NCBI GenBank assembly: GCA_036186865.1
Contig: AP025057.1
Location: forward strand, 29,242,581 to 29,306,580
Length of the DNA stretch: 64,000 bases
Reading direction: 5' to 3'
From: Eustoma russellianum
Lineage: Eukaryota > Streptophyta > Magnoliopsida > Gentianales > Gentianaceae
Under the pieces are notes generated by a model that searched no databases, was not told where the DNA came from, and was given only the letters and a program-made list of their open reading frames with translations. The position numbers and the translations under genes were made by a program. This document shows, piece by piece, positions 9,335 to 20,540 of this stretch. Position 1 is the first letter of the stretch; every line of letters starts with the position of its first letter.

Positions 9335-10400
9335 GACCTGTTTCCCCCTGCTGGGGTTACAACTCACTTACATTCACTCCTATTTAAAGCTAGCATTGAT
9401 TAGATTATCATTTAACTTCTTGGTTTATGAACACCTTCTACCCATTAAATTAATTAATAGCATGCAACGTTAGACTAGAGTAATATTTTTGTTTTATTTC
9501 CCTCTCAGATATATAGATTTACTTTTCCTGTGTACGTTAGACCATAATGATAACTTTTGATATCATTAAAATATACTGGGTATATGTTGTTTTTGTGTAC
9601 GTTACACTAGACTAGTAAACATAAAATTTCAAGTCACACGTCAACCTAGCAGATTGTTACAAGGATCAAAACGTCTAAGAATTCAGTTTTAAAAAAAATC
9701 TAAGGCTTAACCTACGACATAATTTTTGTTATTAACTCTAAGGCTTAACCTACGGCATAAACCTTTTTTTTATTAACTTACTTATTGAATATATCGTAAA
9801 CGAATGGCGTAGTTATAGTTTATCTATTAAGTACTACACATTGATTAGAACTTCAGGTGTAATAGGATCTTCTTATCAAAATAGAACATATTAAAATACT
9901 ATAGAAGATTGGTGCTCTTGATGCCCAAGAGGTACTAAGTTCAAATCATTGTAAATACAATTTTTTTTCCTACTTTTACATATAATGGTTTGTTTAAACC
10001 ATACGGTGTCACGTATTATTGTTGTTGGGATAGCTTTTGATGTTGTTCAAATATACTAGTTATAATTGTTGATACGGTGTCACGTATTATATCATTCATA
10101 AAAAACATACAGAAGACTTTGTTTTATTTTGGGTAAAAATTAAGTATTATATAAGACATGATAAATTACTTGACGGTTTAATTTGAGGCAAGAATGAAAA
10201 TAAATGGCGTAGCGGGAAACCTTCTAAATAAATTATTGTGTACTCAGTTAAAACAGATGTAGTCAAAATTGCATAGTGTTAGGGGAAACAGATTTATTGA
10301 TTATCCAATTCTAACGCATATGCAATTACTCATGAGCATTATTACAGTTTCTTTCTTTAATAAATACATTATTAATTATCATTCCACTTAACCTACAAAC
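9335..10400. other. Upstream region of the HD-Zip gene with short direct repeats
   Basis: No gene recognised. Two pairs of short direct repeats are visible. CTAAGGCTTAACCTACG occurs at 9700 and 9738 (period 38 bp). ATACGGTGTCACGTATTAT occurs at 10001 and 10072 (period 71 bp). The latter contains an ACGT core and could be a regulatory site, but nothing shows that it is. Confidence 0.5.
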
Positions 10401-10420
10401 AGCATCTCTCTCTCTCTCTA

Positions 10421-10430
10421 TTCATATAAA
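10421..10430 (+). promoter_or_regulatory. Candidate TATA box of the HD-Zip II gene
   Basis: TTCATATAAA follows a CT-dinucleotide run (about 10405-10419), a common plant core-promoter arrangement. It lies about 130 bp upstream of the ATG, leaving room for a 5' leader of roughly 100 bp. Inference only. Confidence 0.45.
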
Positions 10431-10556
10431 GGTAATGCCATGTACGTTTATAGTCCTACAACATGAGTCTTCTCCAATTTAATAATTTAGATAACCCCCC
10501 ATTTTTTCCCCATCACCATTAATTTCTTGATTATTTTTTTTCCTATTTTCACAAGA

Positions 10557-12935
10557 ATGGAAGATGTTGATGAAATTTGCTACACTAAGCTTGGACTTGG
10601 GATTGGTTCAGATGACTATGAGGCCAAAAGGGATCAACAAAAAATGAAACACAAGGCTAATAAATGCCTGGATCTCTCATTTCCTCTTCACCAAAAGTTT
10701 GATGGAGGAGTCTGTGGTGATAATGGCAAAAAGTCTGAAGGTTCTAGCTCGAAGGCGAGCACGTCGAAAGAGAAGAAAGAAGAAGAAGATAAGCAAAGTC
10801 ATTGCATAAGCAATGACAGTCAAGAGGATCACAACAACATTGGTGTGATAAGAAAGAAGCTAAGGCTGACAACAGAACAATCTACTATTCTTGAAAGCAG
10901 TTTCAGACAGCAAACAACACTTAATACAGTAATGTCGCTTGATGCCCTATTCTCTCTATGTTGGAATATTCCCCCCCCCCCTCCCCCTCTTTTAATGCCT
11001 GACAAAAAAGATTTCGGTTATAGTTTTCCGTGCGATGGTCCGCATGGCACGCATTTTATTTGGCACCCACAGGAGTCTCACTACTGTTAGCACCCTTTTT
11101 AGTATTCCTTGAACTAATTTCTCATTGTTTTCGCGCATTAAGCTTGCAAAATATTAGAGAATGTGGCCATGACGTCTAGAGAATAATATTACATGTTGTC
11201 ATGGTAACTCCCAATTATTTATTCTCGTTGAGATGCTGTTGGAAGCTTACAGTGTGTTTTTTGTGTGTGTGTATTATATACATTTATATATGTATACATT
11301 ACATACTTAATTCTCAATTGATAAAAGGAAACTAATGGAGTGAATACTTTATACGCAGGCTGAGAAACAGGCACTTGCGCAGAGGTTGAGCCTCAAGCCA
11401 CGACAGGTAGAAGTTTGGTTTCAAAACAGAAGAGCAAGGTGACAGATCTTCAGCATATTTATGTAGCACGTTTACTAGCCTTTGTTTTTTTATGGGTACA
11501 TGTGATATGAGTACTTTATAACGCTCGAAAGCCTAATTAACAGTTACTTTTTATGTAATACTCCAAGATATGGATAAAAGTAACATTGGTGGATTGCCTC
11601 CTCTTATGTCACCAAAACAACACCAACAACAACATTGCCCTATTGCATTAGAAGCTTCGTCTATGGCAGGGTATGAGGTGGTCGGATATACGCAACTATA
11701 TCCATATGTTATAAACACACAGTTGTTTTCCGATGACCCATAATGAAAATTGCGTCAAGCTGTGTCGATCAACTTCTACTTCACAATATAAGAAACGCAG
11801 CCAATTTAGTGAGACATTTTGCTTTATTCCATCATATTCTGAAGTAAAAGAAGAGTGTGTCCTTTAATCTATTAGAAAGAAAAAGATAAATGTAATAGCG
11901 GCCACTTCTTGTTTTACACGTAGCATTTCCCTTTCTATAAAATTAATCACTATTAGTTAGGATAACTAGTAATTATCATTCAAACATAATATCCCTAGCT
12001 GGTTCCGCCATTACTTAGTCAAGTCACCTATCCTAGTAATAATCCCCAAGTTATAATTACAACCCTAGTCTTGAAGAGGGATTCAGATCAGAGGAGGCCT
12101 CAAGTGAGACAAAATACGAGGCCTCCAATCACACGACGCCACGCGTACAAACTGGCTCGCGTTTACTTTTTTTTTTTTGTAAAAAAGAGACAAGTTTGTA
12201 CACGTAGCGTCGCGTGATTGTAAGACTCATATTATTCCTCATTTGAGACCTCGTCTGATCTCAAACGCTTGAAGAGTTGCAATAGTCTTGGACTTGGGCT
12301 CTACCGTTACATTCTCTTTTTCTTTCCATACATGAATGGCATGCAAGTTTGAATTATTAGAGGAAAGATGATTGACTTTAACATTTGACTTGTTCACCGT
12401 TTTATTCCTATTGCATAATTCAAACGGATGGCCCTTGTTTACGTCTTTATTTTTATCATTTATCTTAGTAACAATAAAAATACATTAAGATGCATTCAAT
12501 CACCAAACGTATGATTTTAGGGTGTAATGTTTCAGGACAAAACTGAAGCAAACGGAGGTGGACTGCGAGTACTTAAAGAAACGTTGCGAAAATCTCAACG
12601 AAGAAAACCGAAGATTAAAGAAAGAGCTACAAGAATTAAGGCTATCAAAAATGGAAAAATCTTCCAATCCACCATTTTGCGTTCAACTCCAAAATGCAGC
12701 CAAGAAAATTGCAATGTGCCCTTATTGTGAGAATGTGGGAAGAGCCTCCTTGGTTAAGATGAATGCCGCCACGGAGGTAAAGCTTGAAACTATCACGAGG
12801 GTGGTGGCCACCACGGCCACGGTGGCCGGAGTGGTTGTGAATGATAAACCTAGTAATAACTGTCACATGCAGCAAGGTGGTCGTGGGTTCAATCTTAATA
12901 TTTCGGAGTTTGAAAGAGAGAGCTCCAATGGCTAG
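10557..12935 (+). CDS. Class II homeodomain-leucine zipper (HD-Zip II) transcription factor
   Basis: Three exons, GT-AG introns: 10557-10928, 11359-11438 and 12536-12935, giving 283 residues. The N-terminus has an EAR-like LGLGIG (12-17), typical of HD-Zip II repressors, followed by a Lys/Glu/Ser-rich stretch. The homeodomain spans about 97-155. Its third helix holds VEVWFQNRRAR, with the last Arg codon split across intron 2. The leucine zipper has leucines at 164, 171, 178 and 185. A CPYCE pentapeptide at 212-216 corresponds to the family's CPSCE redox motif, with Tyr for Ser. The family binds CAATNATTG-type sites as dimers in the nucleus and represses transcription in shade avoidance and auxin-related development. 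Start: the ATG at 10557; the upstream frame extension uses no convincing start. No damage seen. The subfamily (HAT22/HAT9-like or other) is not settled. Confidence 0.93.
10929..11358 (+). other. Intron 1 of the HD-Zip II gene
   Basis: Begins GTAATG, ends ATACGCAG, phase 0. Contains a C-run (10971-10986). The frame stays open for 54 codons into the intron before a stop at 11088, so a retained intron would give a protein cut inside the homeodomain. Confidence 0.88.
11439..12535 (+). other. Intron 2 of the HD-Zip II gene
   Basis: Begins GTGACAG, ends TGTTTCAG, and splits an Arg codon (AG/G). 1,097 bp long. It carries MITE 4 and otherwise shows nothing recognisable. Confidence 0.88.
12079..12267. 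mobile_element. Foldback MITE 4 inside intron 2, 189 bp
   Basis: Identical 9-bp TSDs CTTGAAGAG (12070-12078 and 12268-12276). The ends GGATTCAGATCAG and, in reverse complement, CGTTTGAGATCAG are inverted, and the arms pair up to GTACAAAC near the loop. Same length and alignable to MITE 2. Its G-boxes are mutated (CACGCG in the left arm, CACGTA in the right). An insertion after the intron formed is inferred from the intact TSD. Confidence 0.9.
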
Positions 12936-13085
12936 ACATAATCTTTAGAAAAGAAAAGAACTGTTAGACATATATATACTCATTTTGGTAGCTTAGTGGA
13001 TTTATAGTTGTTATTGGAATTTATATTCATACATTATCTAAATAATGCAATTTATTTAATCTATAATGCTTTTTGTGTTTGAGTA
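12936..13085 (+). other. 3' untranslated region of the HD-Zip II gene
   Basis: Follows the TAG stop. AT-rich, with AATAAT-like signals near 13040. It ends where the TRIM begins, 150 bp after the stop, so TE sequence may contribute the polyadenylation context. Confidence 0.5.
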
Positions 13086-13147
13086 TGTTGAAACTTTGGG
13101 TTACATGAGATTATAATCATATCCAGTCAAAACTTTGACTCCAACCG

Positions 13148-13178
13148 TAATTAAAATAAATAAATAAATAAATAAAAT
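13148..13178. repeat. (AAAT)n microsatellite
   Basis: Consecutive AAAT units near the start of the first gypsy LTR. Confidence 0.8.
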
Positions 13179-14479
13179 AAGAAACAAGTGAGTGAGTGAG
13201 TGCCGTGAGTGATTGGGGGAGTGGGAGGGAATAATTGGTTGGTATTTAAAATTTTGATTTAATACCTAAATTATCTAAACCTATATTTCTATTTATCCTA
13301 ATTTCCCTAAATCTCACCCATTCCAAATAAAACTCCCCAACCATCATCTTTTTTCCCCTGCAATTCCAGCCGACCTCTGTAAAGAAAAAAAAAGGAGGCG
13401 ACGCAAGTAAGGGCCAAAAAGAGAGGGAAAGAAAAGAGAAGAAAAAGAATGGAAGGAGAGGAGAAGAGGAAGGAGGCTAGAGAGACCCTTCGAACCCGAG
13501 TCCGAGTCCTAATCCATCTATTCTATTCGTTCTTAACTCCAATTGAAGTAGGTTGCCTATTCCCTTCCCCCTCCCCCTCAATTCGGTGCAAAACTAGCAT
13601 GCTTCAATGATATATTAACGTGATTTGTTGTTTTAAATTGTTGAAGATGTTAATTTTATGTTTCTTTATTTTGAATAGCATGAGATGGCCTGTGTATGAT
13701 TTGTTATGTGCGCGTATGTGTATGAATTTAGTGGTAGGGTTGGATTGGATTAAAAATATCCTTGAAAGAATTGAAAAAGTGGAAACTTTCATACTAGGAG
13801 CCTTTTAAAATTTGTGTTTTGGCTTTAGAATAAGTTCCTATAGACTGGAAATAGGAGAAAATAGGGGTTGAATCGAAAAACAGGTCAGAGTGGCAGAGCG
13901 TGTGCCTCACGCGCCGCTAGGGAGGCCGCGCGTGGGCTTCCACGCGTTGCCACTGGTGAAACTGTAATTAAATAAAAGGAGTTTAGGGCCGGCCGGCCTG
14001 CCAGTGCGCAGACCAGGCTGGCTAACAGGCCAGCTGGCTGGTGGGTGCAGGGGCCCGGCCCATTTATCTTTGTATATAAAAAAAGAATTCAGGTGGAAAA
14101 CAGGCCGGCCAACGGACCGGGCTGGATGGCCAGCGGGCCGGACCAAGGACGGCCCTTTAACTGCAGAGAATAAAAAAAATATGTATATCAGGCTGGTACA
14201 TCCAGAGGAAAAGTTTACGGCCAGATCCGGAAGAAAAAGAAAAATAAAAGGAAAATTATATAATTAATTAATTTAAATAATTTCTACAATTTATAAAATA
14301 GTAAATAAATCATTTTAAATCTCAGAAAAATATAATTAATTACCAAAAAATTCCAAATAAATTTTAAAAATATAAAAGGTTAAAATTAAATTATTTTTAC
14401 CTAATTTCTAAATTTTGGTAAATTAAGTAATTAAAAATAATTAGTAATAAATAAGGAAAAAATAGGAAACAATAGTAGA

Positions 14480-16825
14480 AATAGGACCTGCAAGGCACCA
14501 CTAGAAGGGGGTTGAATAGTGGGTACGGAAAATTTACTTTTAAAATTTTTTTGATCCAAAAATCCAACTTCTGAAAACAGTTTCTGTTTTCAGGAGCTGT
14601 TTTGTAACGTTTGAAAAACTAGGTTACAGGCCTTCAAAAATTCTAAAATTTGGAGAGATTTTATTCTCAGATGTTCTGAGTATCTCCTAAAAATTTCAGA
14701 TCAAAATTCAACCTTTAACCTTTTGCATTTGTGGTCAGATTGTGCAAATCTGCCCAAAACGGTAGTCTGATTTGAAAAATTTATTCCGATTAAACCGTGT
14801 CTCCAAATAGTCTGAAAATTTAATGACAAACCCCTTACTATGTGTATTTAATTGGGTTGAAACAGTTTTAAAAAATTCATTTGGGAAGTATGCCAAATAA
14901 GTTCAAAGTCTCAACCTTTGCAAGTCTAAAAATCAGATTGCAGTAGTCTCAGAACTATTGACGTTTGAATGACTTATACTTGTCCAAAAGGTTGAAACTT
15001 ACACCAAATGAAACTTAAGACGTGTGGTTATGTTTCTGGAAAGTTTTGTGATTTTTGAAATTCGTTTGATATTTTTACTATTGCAATGAAAATGACGCAC
15101 AGTGCAGGAAACTGAAAGTAAAGTGCTGAAAAATAGAGAACACAAGGAATATTATACTGGTTCGGTTAAATCAACCTACTCCAGTTTTCAAGGACACCTT
15201 CCTCAGTTATCACTAAACAAAATAACACCTTACCACAAGGGTTGCTGGAGTTACACACCAACTCCACCCTTTCACAAACGATACAAGCAATCACAATGAT
15301 CACGAACACCACCACCGAACGGATGAAGGTTTGATCACGCCTTGATCAACCTTTTACAACAATGATGCATGTATGGTGGTATGAACAAAGCCTATTCAAT
15401 ATGTTTGAATATAGATACAATAGGCTTGTGAGGAGAAGGAGAAGAAAGAAATGTAAAAGAAGAAAGTAGAAGACTCCTTTTGCACTTGAAAATTATGAGA
15501 CTTGTCTTATATTTGATTTGTTCTTCTTCTCTTCTTTTTATCATAGTGTAGCTGCCCCCCTCTCGGGATTTTCTTCCTTTTGGAAATTCTCTTTTAAGTC
15601 CTTGGAAGAATACCTTGTATAATTGTGACATCAACTTGCTTACTTGGCAATACTTCACTGGATGATCATCTTGGCCTTGCTTACTTGGCACCCCTTGATT
15701 GGATGAGATTTGTCATCATTTGATGACTGTACAAATCTGAAAATTTCACTTAAAACATGTGTCAAATTATTCATAAAAACATTACCAAAAATCACATAAT
15801 CAATCCCACTTAATTTGCAAGACAAATTGTCTTCATTTAACTCAAAAAAATCGGCCACCTTATTCAACACATGCTGAAATTTTCAACATGTGTAATATTT
15901 AAAATATATTCAAATTATTGCCATATTGGTATTACATCAATCCCTTGAAAAATGAAGAAGCAAATATGTTAAATTCAAGACCAAATTTTCAGCCATTACT
16001 AATTAACACATGCTGAATTTTCATCATGTGTTATATATGTGACATAGTTTGAAATATTACCTTGTGTAGCTCCCTCCATTATGTCACTAACCTTTTGTAG
16101 TCCATTCTTGACCAATCAAGATGCCAACTAAGCTCCACATAGGCTCCATCAAGGCTGAGTAGGCCTGTATAATGAGCTTGAACATGTGTTGAAATTATTT
16201 TTGTAACTTTTATAAAATAGTGCACAATAATTATACACATATGGTATATTCCAATCAGCCCTAAATTGATTTTTCTAGAACACTTTAGTATGTTTTGAAT
16301 ATGTAAAAAGTGTCTAGATATATGTTATGTGTCATGCCAAAAACGTTCCATGTGTCGTATTCGTAGAAAAACCGAATTTTCGACTTTTGTCTACTACGCG
16401 ATTTTTCTCCGATTAAATTCAAACTTTTTGCACATGTTATATATATTATGTCACACATAATATACATAGAATAACTTGAATATTCAGCTCTAAAGGCTGA
16501 AGTAAGTGGTGCCCCATGTGCTTTAAACTTTGAATTGAAATCTCCATAATTTGGCCTCAATTGGGGGTGATTTGTGTGTGCCAACATGGAATAATTTTAT
16601 GGCTGAATATACCATGTAAGCCACGAAATTTGTGGCCATTTTTGAAGTGTAGGGGCTGGCCATCTATATATGGCAAGTACGTGACACGTTGGCGAAGTTT
16701 CAGTTGTCACCTGATACGACAATTTTTGGTTTAGAACCTTGTAACGTGTCGTAATAATTTTGTCATCACCAAGACTTATATCATATGATATAAGACCTGA
16801 ATATACTCATAAATATGAGGTAAGT
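14480..16825 (-). mobile_element. Insert in the gypsy-1 LTR, probable copia (SIRE-like) solo LTR
   Basis: This segment is absent from the three homologous LTR copies. On the minus strand its end reads CACTATTCAACCCCCTTCTA, resembling the LTR terminus of the SIRE-like element at 32940-32984. No coding domain is visible in 2.3 kb. A TGTTGGCACACAC start is visible on the minus strand at 16584, but then about 240 bp remain unexplained. No convincing TSD was found, so the exact ends and identity are tentative. Confidence 0.4.
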
Positions 16826-17356
16826 ATAGTGGTTCGAAAAATTTACGAAACCAAATATTGAGTGCCGGAGGTGGTGAGGATGGGCGTAAGGGCCCTAGGC
16901 GACTTTGTTATTGCATTCATAGCACGTGCATTTCATTTGGAGCAGGTTTAGATGTATGGGTCTCCGACGCTCGAGTGGAGTGGATTGTGGTGCATGGGCC
17001 ATGAGCACTCGATTATGGTGGATTGTGATTTACAGGCCACGGGTATCGGCCAGGATGGATTATAGTGTACGGACTACAGGCATCCAGTAAATACTAGGAT
17101 CATGCATTGCATATAGGTATATGACCATATTGCGTGACATGATTCTTGTTGCGTGTGACACGTGGGTGAAAACATGCATCACGTAGTTGTGTATTTTTAT
17201 GTGGAGTGTTTTATTCCGCACTTATCTTATTTTATGCTCAGGTTATATCCTATTTATGTGTTATGTGGTTATATCATATCGGTATGCGTGCTTTGTATTG
17301 GTTTGAGGCGGACATCTACTGAGTGATTTTTGTCACTCATCCCTACTTTCCCAAGT

Positions 17357-17424
17357 GAGCTAGATGATGACTACGACCATATCTTTGTTGAGAACAGGGC
17401 CGATATAGCAGAGTGGGCCGGTTG
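17357..17424 (+). other. LTR-embedded acidic peptide motif, copy 1
   Basis: Reads E-L-D-D-D-Y-D-H-I-F-V-E-N-R-A-D-I-A-E-W-A then a stop, just after a splice-acceptor-like AG. Part of a six-copy conserved motif (see findings). Confidence 0.5.
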
Positions 17425-18023
17425 ATAGCAGCATCTAGGGCACGAGGGGACCTTGCAGCGGATATTTCTATTTATTTCCTTGGGGTTCTCACAGACATTT
17501 TAATATTCCTTTTATTTTAGATCCTTTGCAAAGTGTAGATACTGTTGGGTCTCGTCAACCCAGTACATATTCATTTTGATAATGATGTTTATTTTGACTC
17601 GTTAATTTGAGTTTTACTTATCATTTCTGCGAAAAAATTTCTACGACATTCTTGACATGTAAGAAGTTGATTTGACGCCTTGTATTCTCTTTAGCGAGAT
17701 ACAGCGGGTGCACTGTTCCCGATGCTAGGGTTCAGGAGCAGACGCTACAGGAGATATCAGAGCCGAGACTTCATATCCGCCTCGGGAACGCAGGATTAAC
17801 TGGGTCACTAGATGTAAGTTATGATTTTTTGTAAAATGACGATTTTGCCCTAATAAACAAAGTAGACTTAAGTGATGATTGTAGATCTAAGTTTTGACCG
17901 GGTTATGGGAGGTGTGTGCCGATAATGAGCTTTCTTTGTCTAATTATCATTTTACCCTGTGTCCAACCTTTTAACTTGCTCTTGACTAATCTGAACTCTT
18001 TTCATGAACTTGAATTACAGAAA

Positions 18024-18758
18024 ATGCCTCCACGACATGAGCCAGCTGAAAATGGAGGGCATAATGGTGATTATCAGTAGGGTCAGGGGACCATCCCTTA
18101 GGTCATTGCAGATACTTTGGCCACGTTGACTACATTGGTGGCTCAGCAGCAGGTACAGATGGCTCACCTGTAGTAGCAACAGGAGCAGCAGCAGTAGCCA
18201 CCATCACCACCTCGGGGGCTTCGATTTTTCTACCGGGAGATGCAGAACTTCCGGATACCTATGTTCAAGGGTACCACCCGACCAAAGGAGGAAAAGATCT
18301 GGCTCAAGAATGTGTCTGAGCAGTTGAGGTTGCTGCAGGTCCCGGATGGCCTGAAGGTAGATGTGGTTGCACCGTTCTTAGAGGGTGATGTCGAGCAATG
18401 GTGACAGGGTGTGACACGCAGACTGACTCCACCGCCGACATGGATCTAGTTTTGGGAGGAGTACCACGGGCACTATGTTCCTGAGAGTGCCATTCATAGA
18501 AGGATGACGGAGTTTCAGCTTCTTACACAGGGGTCCATGACTGTGGACCAGTATTCTGAGAGGTTCCATGCACTTGAGAGATACATGCCCGCCATTATGG
18601 ATAATGAGAAGGCGAACATGCTGAAGTTCAAGACTGGCTTGAACTCTCGAATTCAGTCGTTGATTATATGTGCCTGGCCTACCACTTTTGAGGAGCAGTT
18701 GGAGGTGTGTCGTCAGGTCGAGGGTGATCTCGAGAGGGTTGCGGCGGTCGAAAGGGCT
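18024..18758 (+). pseudogene. gypsy-1 gag fragment with several stops
   Basis: Starts MPPRHEPAEN, typical of Tekay/Del gag, then a Q-rich and P-rich linker and the capsid region (MFKGTTRPKEEKIWLKN, LQVPDGLKVDV, TEFQLLTQGSMTVDQYSERF, FEEQLEVCRQVEGDLERV). In-frame stops near 18078, 18099, 18171, 18195, 18403 and 18448 stand mostly at former Gln or Trp codons. The zinc knuckle is missing because a deletion joins codon VERAK to LTR sequence at about 18759. Not functional. Confidence 0.85.
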
Positions 18759-20540
18759 AAGATGTTAATTTTATGTTTCTTTATTTTGAATAGCATGAGA
18801 CGGCCTGTGTATGATTTGTTATGTGCGCGTATGTGCATGAATTTGGTGGTAGGGTTGGCATTGAAAGAATTGAAAAAGTGGAAACTTTCACACTAGGAGC
18901 CTTTTAAAATTTGTGTTTTGGCCTTAGAATAGGTTCCTATAGACTGGAAATAGGAGAAAATGGAGGTTGGAATCGAAAAACAGATCACAGTGGTGGAGCG
19001 TGTGCCTCATACACTGCGAGGGAGGCCGCGCATGGGCTTCCACGCGTTGCCACTGGTGAAACTGTAATTTAATAAAAAAGGGGTTTAGGGCCATCCTGCA
19101 AGCGCGTAGACTAGGCTGACTAACAGGCAGGCTGGCTGGTGGTTGCAAGGGCCTGGCCCATTTATCCTTGAATATAAAAAAAGAATTCAGGTGGAAACAG
19201 ACCGGCCAACGGACTGGGCCAGACCGAAGGCGGCCCATTAACTGCAGAGAATAAAAAAAATATGTATATCAGGCTGGCGGATCAGGCCTGGCAGCGGGCC
19301 AGGCCAGAGGAAAAGTTTACGACCGGATCCGGAAGAAAAAGAAAAATAAAAGGAAAATTTAATTAATTAATTTAAATAAATTTTTGGAATTTAGAAAATA
19401 GTAAATACAGCATTTTAAATCTCAGGAAAATATAATTAACTACCAAAAAATTCCAAATAAATTTCAAAAAATATAAAAGGTTAAAATTAAATTATTTTCA
19501 CCTAATTTATGAATTTTGGTAAATCTAGTAATTAAAAATAATTAGTAATAAATAAGAGAAAAATAGTAGAAAATTTATATAAACTAAAGAAAAATAGGAT
19601 GGTGATAAATAATAACTTTCCACTATTCGAAAAATTTACAAAACCAAATATTGAGTGCCGGAGGTGGTGAGGGGCGTAAGGACCCTAGGCGACTTTGTTA
19701 TTACATTCATAGCACGTGCATTACATTTGGAATGAGTTGAGATGTACTCGTCTCAGACGCTCGAGTGGAGTAGATTATGATGTACGGACCATGAGCACTC
19801 GGTTATGGTGGATCGTTGTGTACGGGCCACGGGCATCAGTCAGAGTGGATTGTAGTGTACGGGCTACATGCATCATGTAAATCCCAGGATCATGCATTGC
19901 ATATAGGTATAGGACCATATTGAGCGATATGATTCTTGTTGCGTGTGACATATGGGTGAAGACGTGCATCACGTAGTTGTGCATTTTTATGTGGGGGTTT
20001 TTATTTCCGCACTTATCTTATTTTATGCTCATGTTATATCCTATTTATATGTTATGTGGTTATATCATTTCGATATGCGTGTTTTGTATTGGTTTGAGGC
20101 AGACATCTACTGGTGATTTTTGTCACTCACCCTGCTTTCGTAGGTGAGCTGGATTATGAATACGACCATATCTTTGTTGAGGACGGGGCAGACATAGCGG
20201 AGTGGGCGGTTGATAGCTGCATCATGGACACGATGAGACCTTACAGCGGATATTTCTATTTATTTCTTTGGGGTTCTCATAGACATTTTAGTATTCCTTT
20301 TATTTTAGATCATTTGCAAAGTGTAGATACTGTAGGGTCTCGTCAACCCAGTACTTATTCATTTTGATAATGATGTTTATTTTTACTCGTTAATTTGAGT
20401 TTTGCTTATCGTTTCTGTGAAAAAATTTCTACATCATTCCTGACATGTAAGGAGTTGATTCGACGCCTTGTATTCTTCTTAGCAAGATACAGCGGGTGCA
20501 CTGTTACCGATGCTAAGGCTCATGAGTGTGGTGATACACA
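18759..20540 (+). repeat. Truncated 3' LTR of gypsy-1
   Basis: Collinear with the 5' LTR from its position 13644 onward, but starts internally: the first 500 bp of the LTR are gone. Ends with ...GATGCTAAGG and a mutated terminus near 20540, where TRIM sequence resumes. Confidence 0.78.
20146..20214 (+). other. LTR-embedded acidic peptide motif, copy 2
   Basis: Reads E-L-D-Y-E-Y-D-H-I-F-V-E-D-G-A-D-I-A-E-W-A, preceded by TTTCGTAG. This copy stays open for longer on both sides (20113-20367) than the others. Confidence 0.5.

Larger units (their letters stand above)
13120..17749 (+). repeat. 5' LTR of gypsy-1, with nested insert
   Basis: Aligns with 18759-20540 and, more distantly, with 22100-23780 and 28260-29953. 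It includes the shared block TTTTAAAATTTGTGTTTTGG (13803-13822), the GAGTGCCGGAGGTGGTGAGG block and the terminal GACGCTACA at 17741-17749. About 2.3 kb of the span is a foreign insert (14480-16825). Confidence 0.75.
13120..20540 (+). mobile_element. Ty3/gypsy element 1 (Tekay/Del-like), internally deleted
   Basis: Order: 5' LTR (about 13120-17749, interrupted by a 2.3 kb insert), degraded primer site GATATCAGAGC (about 17753-17763), leader, gag fragment (18024-18758), then a 5'-truncated 3' LTR (about 18759-20540). Protease, RT, RNase H and integrase are absent. The outer left boundary is uncertain because the TRIM and LTR sequences abut without a clear TSD. The right end, GGTGATACA, looks like a mutated form of the family terminus GGCGCTACA. 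Confidence 0.75.

Noticed and set aside
9212..9403. 63-residue open frame
   Set aside because: It lies across the palindromic MITE 3 and its flank. The frame exists because of the GC-rich hairpin and has no protein features.
10527..10556. Ten-residue upstream extension of HD-Zip exon 1
   Set aside because: It is encoded by pyrimidine-rich leader sequence. The ATG at 10557 gives the conserved family-like start, so the extension was not used.
13907..14267. Open frames on both strands rich in Pro, Gly and Arg
   Set aside because: They lie in a GC-rich part of the gypsy-1 LTR (GGCCGGCC-type words), and the homologous LTR copies do not preserve the frames.
16585..16825. Separate mobile element between the SIRE-like LTR start and the gypsy-1 LTR
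   Set aside because: No inverted ends or TSD could be found. It was left within the larger insert as unexplained sequence.
20524..20528. GAGTG as the left TSD of the TRIM
   Set aside because: It matches the right flank by chance. The start of the left TRIM LTR was found at 13086, with GAGTA in front, and the GAGTG at 20524 belongs to the end of the gypsy-1 LTR.
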